From an uncultured Gammaproteobacteria bacterium (GTDB taxonomy: Bacteria; Pseudomonadota; Gammaproteobacteria; Ga0077536): a stretch of 64,000 nucleotides of DNA. Both the position numbers and the translations under genes were made by a program. Below, in pieces: positions 60,338 to 64,000 of the stretch. Numbering within the stretch: the first letter of the stretch is position 1; the number at the start of each line of letters is the position of its first letter. A model generated the notes under the pieces. The model did no database searches. It had not been told where the DNA came from and was given only the letters and a program-made list of their open reading frames with translations. The DNA lies in the NCBI GenBank assembly GCA_903866355.1, contig CAIPNE010000714.1, positions 62,001 to 126,000 of the forward strand, in the 5' to 3' direction.

Positions 60338-62676
60338 TCCTTGTCGTCGTGGCCTTCGCCGCCGTCCTCTTCTTCGGACTCTTCGTCGTACTCTTCGGGG
60401 CCGAAGTCATCGTCGTAATAGTTGCCCTCTTCGGCAGACATCTGGTCGAGGTAATCCTCAAACCGGGCTTCTGCTCCACCGATAATCGGCTCGCCTTCTT
60501 CGTTGAAGTAGCGACTTTCGGCAACCCGGCGACGGCCTTCGTACAGGGAGTCGTGACCGTGTACGTCGTGAACTTGCGGGCCGTCCCAGTAGGCAGGATC
60601 AACCTCTTCTTCGTGACCGTCATCCCCAATGCCGTGATACAAAAACTCAATGGCTTCGGGATCACCTTGGTCGGCCAGATGATTGAGGGTGTCCCACAAC
60701 TCCGTAGCCTTGAGGTCATCGGGGTCGATGTACTTGTACTCTTCGATGAGTTCGGCGGTCTGGCTGGCGTACCGGCGACGGCGAGCCTGCATCTGCATCT
60801 GCTGGGCGATTTCCGGCGGGAGCGCACCCTGACCGGCGGCTGCCGGGGGAGGACCACCAGGAGCGGCACCACCCATAGCGGACGGATCGACGCCGCCCTG
60901 ACCCATCAGTTGCGCCAGCATGGCCGGATCAATCTGGCCGGAAGCCGGATCGACTCCCTGCGGTGCCGGTCCCTGCGGAGCCTGGGTCTGAGGAAGGACG
61001 TTGACGGTGCCAGCCGGGGGCATGACATTCATCGGGTTCTGTGCCTGCTGAACCTGCTCCGCGTACTGGATGGTCTGGAGCGCCTGCTGCAACGGCTGGA
61101 TGGACTCTTGGAACTCTTCGGCCTTCTCATTGAGCAGGTTGGTGATCGCCTCATCGGCCTGCATGAGGTAGTCCTTGCCAGCAGCGGTACGGCGAGCTTG
61201 GTACTCCATAAGGCCCAGGTCCAAAGGCTCCTTGACGTTAGACATACCATCGGGGAACAGGCCGCTAGTGCCAGCCATGGGGTTGACCGCTGGTGGTGTG
61301 TAGGGGTTGGTGAGGTTATTGATGTTGACGCCACCGATTTCCGGCGCTGAGCCACCAGGAACCTCAGCGTGACGCTGAAGAGCAGCGGTCAGGATGAAGT
61401 ACTCCTTGTCGGGGCGGTTAACGGCGTAGTACTCCAGCGTCCTAGCAGACGGGCGGGCCAGGTTATCCACGCACCACTGGGCGTACCGCTTGATGATTGC
61501 TGCGGTAACCGCACCGCTACCTGCGCCAGGAATGCCAGATCCGCTGGTGCCGGGTACCGGGGGCGGGGCAGCGGGGTCGGTCGGCGTCATCCCCGAAGCA
61601 TCGGGAGCAGCCGGGGCGGTGGTAGGGGGATATCCCATCATTTCATTGGCCTGACGGCGGGCATGCTTGCCCGAATCCCCGCCGGGGGTGAAGTTGCTGC
61701 TTGGCGGGCCGTCGTATCCGTTCTGGGAGACGGAATCCAGGTAGCCGTGGAAGTCGCCTTCCGGAATCAGATCGTCGTCGGACGGCTGGAAGGTCGCGTC
61801 GATGTCCTGCACCGGGCCGGTGGTGTCGGCCTGACGGCGACGAGACTCCTTGTTGCCGGAAGCGCCTTCCCACTTACCATCGGTGTCGGGGAAAGGCTTG
61901 GCCTTCGGACGAGGGGGCTTCTCGTCATTGGTCATCATTTCCCGGTAGGCATCCAACTCGTCGCCGGAATAGGCCACCCGGCTGGCGCGACGGTTGACTA
62001 AGCCCTTCAGTTCGTCCTTGATGCGCTTGGCTTCCGGCCCACGCCAGGTACCGGCGTTGGAGAGGAAGTAGTTGACGATGTGCTTGGCCGGATCTTGGTA
62101 GTACATATCATCGACGCTCTCCAGTTCGTGGAGGGCATCCAGATACGGCTGAGCGGCGAAGTTGACCTTCGGCCAGTTGCGCTTGATGTCCCGCGCAATC
62201 TCATGCAGCGGACGAGGGCCTTGCTGCTGCCGCTGAGCCTTGGCGTCCAGTATGTCGCCAACAGTGCCCAGGCTGGGCATATCTGGCGAGTGAACGTCCC
62301 AGTCCTTCAGGTCGCCTTCGTAGTCTTCCTTCTCAAAGTCAGGATGATCGACGGGGTCGAAGTCGGGGCTACTCTCGTCGCGGGGGTCGCCCTTAGCAAT
62401 CCGCTCACGCCACTCGCGCTCCATGGTCTTGCAGACCTTGCGCATCACGCCGGTCACCGGCATCAGGTGGGCGTTGACCGTTCGGATCATGTCGTCTTTG
62501 CACAGGGCGACCCGGTCGTGGAACTCTTCCTTGGTCTTGGCGCAGAACAGGTGTGCCCCGTACTGCTCCCGCACGTCGTAGATCGCAGCGGCCAGCTTGT
62601 CGGTCGCGGCCTGCTTGGCGATCTTCTGCTCAGAATCCGAAGCTACAAGCGCCTCAAATGCGGTGATGTCAGACAC
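60283..62676 (-). CDS. Large head-region protein with disordered segments (797 aa)
   Basis: GTG 62676 behind AGCAGGG. N-terminal ~240 residues are helical and charged (KLAAAIYDVREQYGAHLFCA; VMRKVCKTMEREWRERI). The middle is Pro/Gly/Asp-rich, then the motif RYAQWCVDNLARPSARTLEY (about 393-413) also found in the two giant head proteins. A Gln-rich coiled coil (FQESIQPLQQALQTIQYAEQ) and an acidic C-terminus (EEYDEESEEEDGGEG) follow. Not recognised as a family; scaffold or internal protein are plausible. Confidence 0.6.
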   Translation of the reverse strand: MSDITAFEALVASDSEQKIAKQAATDKLAAAIYDVREQYGAHLFCAKTKEEFHDRVALCKDDMIRTVNAHLMPVTGVMRKVCKTMEREWRERIAKGDPRDESSPDFDPVDHPDFEKEDYEGDLKDWDVHSPDMPSLGTVGDILDAKAQRQQQGPRPLHEIARDIKRNWPKVNFAAQPYLDALHELESVDDMYYQDPAKHIVNYFLSNAGTWRGPEAKRIKDELKGLVNRRASRVAYSGDELDAYREMMTNDEKPPRPKAKPFPDTDGKWEGASGNKESRRRQADTTGPVQDIDATFQPSDDDLIPEGDFHGYLDSVSQNGYDGPPSSNFTPGGDSGKHARRQANEMMGYPPTTAPAAPDASGMTPTDPAAPPPVPGTSGSGIPGAGSGAVTAAIIKRYAQWCVDNLARPSARTLEYYAVNRPDKEYFILTAALQRHAEVPGGSAPEIGGVNINNLTNPYTPPAVNPMAGTSGLFPDGMSNVKEPLDLGLMEYQARRTAAGKDYLMQADEAITNLLNEKAEEFQESIQPLQQALQTIQYAEQVQQAQNPMNVMPPAGTVNVLPQTQAPQGPAPQGVDPASGQIDPAMLAQLMGQGGVDPSAMGGAAPGGPPPAAAGQGALPPEIAQQMQMQARRRRYASQTAELIEEYKYIDPDDLKATELWDTLNHLADQGDPEAIEFLYHGIGDDGHEEEVDPAYWDGPQVHDVHGHDSLYEGRRRVAESRYFNEEGEPIIGGAEARFEDYLDQMSAEEGNYYDDDFGPEEYDEESEEEDGGEGHDDKEWMDFRASVETERGYPKG

Positions 62677-62750
62677 GTCTGCCCTGCTTCCAGTCGTCGT
62701 CGGGAGAGCTTCCTCGTAACTTCTGTCGGCGGGATCAGCCGGTTACAGGA

Positions 62751-63086
62751 TTAAAGAGCCTGCTTGGCGTGCTTGCTGATTTTTGACGCCTTAGTGATGA
62801 TGTCGGCAGGCGCGTCTTTGATGTACGGGATCAGCATGTCGATGACTTCAATCATGCTGGATAGCGCTTCTCGCAGTTCACGGTTATCCCGGTCTAGCTT
62901 CTCGTTCAGGCTGGACAGCCGGTCTGCCAATCCCCCCGCTGCGTTGCTCAGGATTTCAGCGGCGTGAGCGCGAGACTCGCCCCGACTGGAGCGAGCGGCA
63001 ACAATTGAAGCGCCAACCGTCCCCAGGCCCGCCCCAATGCCTGCATAAGAAAGTGCCGACAAAACAGCACTAACGCCACTAGACAT
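62751..63086 (-). CDS. Small membrane-associated coiled-coil protein (111 aa)
   Basis: The ATG lies in an 8-base overlap with the 152-aa gene (ATGTCTAG). The N-terminus has a hydrophobic Gly/Ala segment (VLSALSYAGIGAGLGTVGAS), then a charged coiled coil (ADRLSSLNEKLDRDNRELRE). It resembles small single-span phage proteins such as holin-associated or terminase-adjacent membrane proteins. Paired with a four-span protein, so the two may act together; role unknown. Confidence 0.6.
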   Translation of the reverse strand: MSSGVSAVLSALSYAGIGAGLGTVGASIVAARSSRGESRAHAAEILSNAAGGLADRLSSLNEKLDRDNRELREALSSMIEVIDMLIPYIKDAPADIITKASKISKHAKQAL

Positions 63087-63537
63087 CCTTCTTCTCCAGT
63101 CGTGATGCCAGCCGCTCCACCCCGATTAACTGGTTGATGTCCCACAAGGCCAGGTAGCCGACGTAACCCAGCGCCGCGAAAAGCACAGATGTTGAGTAAA
63201 CATGGTAGTCCCCGGTGTAGAACCTGAGGATCATGTACACCAGGATGGAGACGAACTGCCCGACATCAGCGCCCATCCGGAGCCACATGGCACGGTATTT
63301 GCAGGGCGGTGATCTGTGAATCAGGTAGTCAGACAGGATAGCGGTAGGGGTTGCCCATAATGTCAGCCCGCCCCAGACCCAGAAGGCCCCGGCTGCTTCG
63401 TCCTGAAGCTCGCGGGGGATTGCGGCGAAATCCCCCTTCACAATGATGACGAGAGTGCCAACCCAGATGGTCAGGTAGAGGAAGTGCCGGAAAGAAAGAT
63501 ACTTCTCTGACACATCAACTTTTCCCCAAAAGCTCAT
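63079..63537 (-). CDS. Four-span membrane protein (152 aa)
   Basis: ATG behind AGGAGAG. Four hydrophobic spans are visible: FRHFLYLTIWVGTLVIIV, AFWVWGGLTLWATPTAIL, FVSILVYMILRFY and STSVLFAALGYVGYLALW, with a positively charged loop between spans 2 and 3. Size and topology suit a holin or another inner-membrane phage protein, but its place upstream of the head genes and far from lysB makes that uncertain. Confidence 0.65.
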   Translation of the reverse strand: MSFWGKVDVSEKYLSFRHFLYLTIWVGTLVIIVKGDFAAIPRELQDEAAGAFWVWGGLTLWATPTAILSDYLIHRSPPCKYRAMWLRMGADVGQFVSILVYMILRFYTGDYHVYSTSVLFAALGYVGYLALWDINQLIGVERLASRLEKKDV

Positions 63538-63549
63538 TGGGTGACTCTC

Positions 63550-64000
63550 CTAGAGGAACAGAGCTTCAGAGGGCAATGATGCAGCACGATCCAGTGCAGG
63601 TCTGCTGGCACTCCGCAGCAGGGCGATGTGATTACTCCGCTGGGTAGCACCATCGACCACCCTCTGAACGAAGGCTGTCGTAATGGTTCGGGAGCGGTCT
63701 ACGGAGTAGGACGAAGTTGCCTTCTGCGCGTAGTGCATAGCGCGGGTTCCAAGCTCACGGGCATCGTTGGTGTCGATGTTGTCGGCCAGGAACCGGCTGG
63801 ACTCCAGGGTGACGTAGCGCCGGTCTTGGGGGGATAGGCCCCCTTTGCGTGGCCCGCCTCGCACAATTGCGTCGGCTAATTCTCTCAAGCCTTCGTTGCG
63901 CTGGTCCTCGCCACGCTGGACGTTTTCCGGCGAGAACTCTTCCAGGTACTCAGCGATCACGTCAGGATCGGTGCGCAGTTCATGCGGTGTGCGGTCGAAC
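63550..64000 (-). CDS. C-terminal part of an unidentified protein (partial at window edge)
   Basis: The frame is open through position 64000, so the apparent start at GTG 63960 is not the real one. About 150 residues are visible, mostly helical and charged (NEGLRELADAIVRGGPRKGG; RSRTITTAFVQRVVDGATQR). No motif is diagnostic. By position it could belong to the packaging or head operon. Confidence 0.6.
   Translation of the reverse strand, partial: FDRTPHELRTDPDVIAEYLEEFSPENVQRGEDQRNEGLRELADAIVRGGPRKGGLSPQDRRYVTLESSRFLADNIDTNDARELGTRAMHYAQKATSSYSVDRSRTITTAFVQRVVDGATQRSNHIALLRSASRPALDRAASLPSEALFL

Noticed and set aside
62751..63537. Holin pair
   Set aside because: The two membrane proteins would suit a holin and partner, but they lie at the opposite end of the window from LysB and have no diagnostic motif, so I left them as membrane proteins of unknown role.
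1..64000. tRNA genes or an attachment site/integrase
   Set aside because: I saw no cloverleaf-like sequence in the short intergenic gaps, which are mostly under 100 bases, and no recombinase motif in any gene.

Overview
This window is a virion-morphogenesis and lysis block of a large tailed bacteriophage with a contractile tail (myovirus morphotype). A tail sheath, tail tube, baseplate J, a gp25/W-like baseplate protein, a tape measure, a portal and an HK97-like capsid set are all recognisable. The host is very probably a mycolic-acid actinobacterium (Mycobacterium, Gordonia, Rhodococcus or relatives). The window opens inside a LysB-type esterase (mycolyl-arabinogalactan hydrolase), and the tail hub carries an actinobacterial-style transglycosylase-like domain. 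The organisation recalls the large Bxz1-like (cluster C type) actinobacteriophage myoviruses, but I cannot assign a species or cluster from sequence alone. I saw no tRNA, integrase, insertion sequence or CRISPR array.

Every gene I can support lies on the minus strand, so the late region reads from 64000 down to 1. Genes are packed with ATGA, GTGA and TAATG overlaps, and no gene-free stretch exceeds about 200 bases. In order of transcription:
(1) 64000-62751: end of an unidentified gene and two membrane proteins.
(2) 62676-46471: a head block with a large 797-aa protein, a four-cluster zinc protein, portal, a 1485-aa SWIM/LysM protein, a 1318-aa prohead protease with an embedded peptidase-like domain, a decoration-like protein and the major capsid protein.
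(3) 45414-44231: strong hairpin terminators separating capsid genes from what follows.
(4) 44180-29952: about 14 kb of fibre, adhesin and decoration candidates (LamG, concanavalin-like, F5/8C-like, glycine-rich, collagen-like and C1q-like folds).
(5) 29948-26629: neck and connector proteins.
(6) 26551-22941: sheath, tube, and two tail assembly chaperone frames joined by a GGGAAAA -1 slippery site.
(7) 22944-7930: tape measure, hub with two muralytic domains, OB-like spike protein, tail fibres, gp25/W, baseplate J and a gpI-like protein.
(8) 7930-2756: a 1724-aa tail protein that begins with a LysB-like serine esterase domain.
(9) 2708-1: small genes, a zinc/OB-fold-like protein and the true LysB.

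Together the tail appears to carry a full envelope-breaching kit: glycan cleavage, peptide cleavage and, unusually, ester cleavage. The block between portal and major capsid encodes large zinc-rich, partly disordered proteins that share a short recurrent helical motif. These two features, and the adhesin cassette placed between capsid and neck genes, are the most interesting parts of the window.
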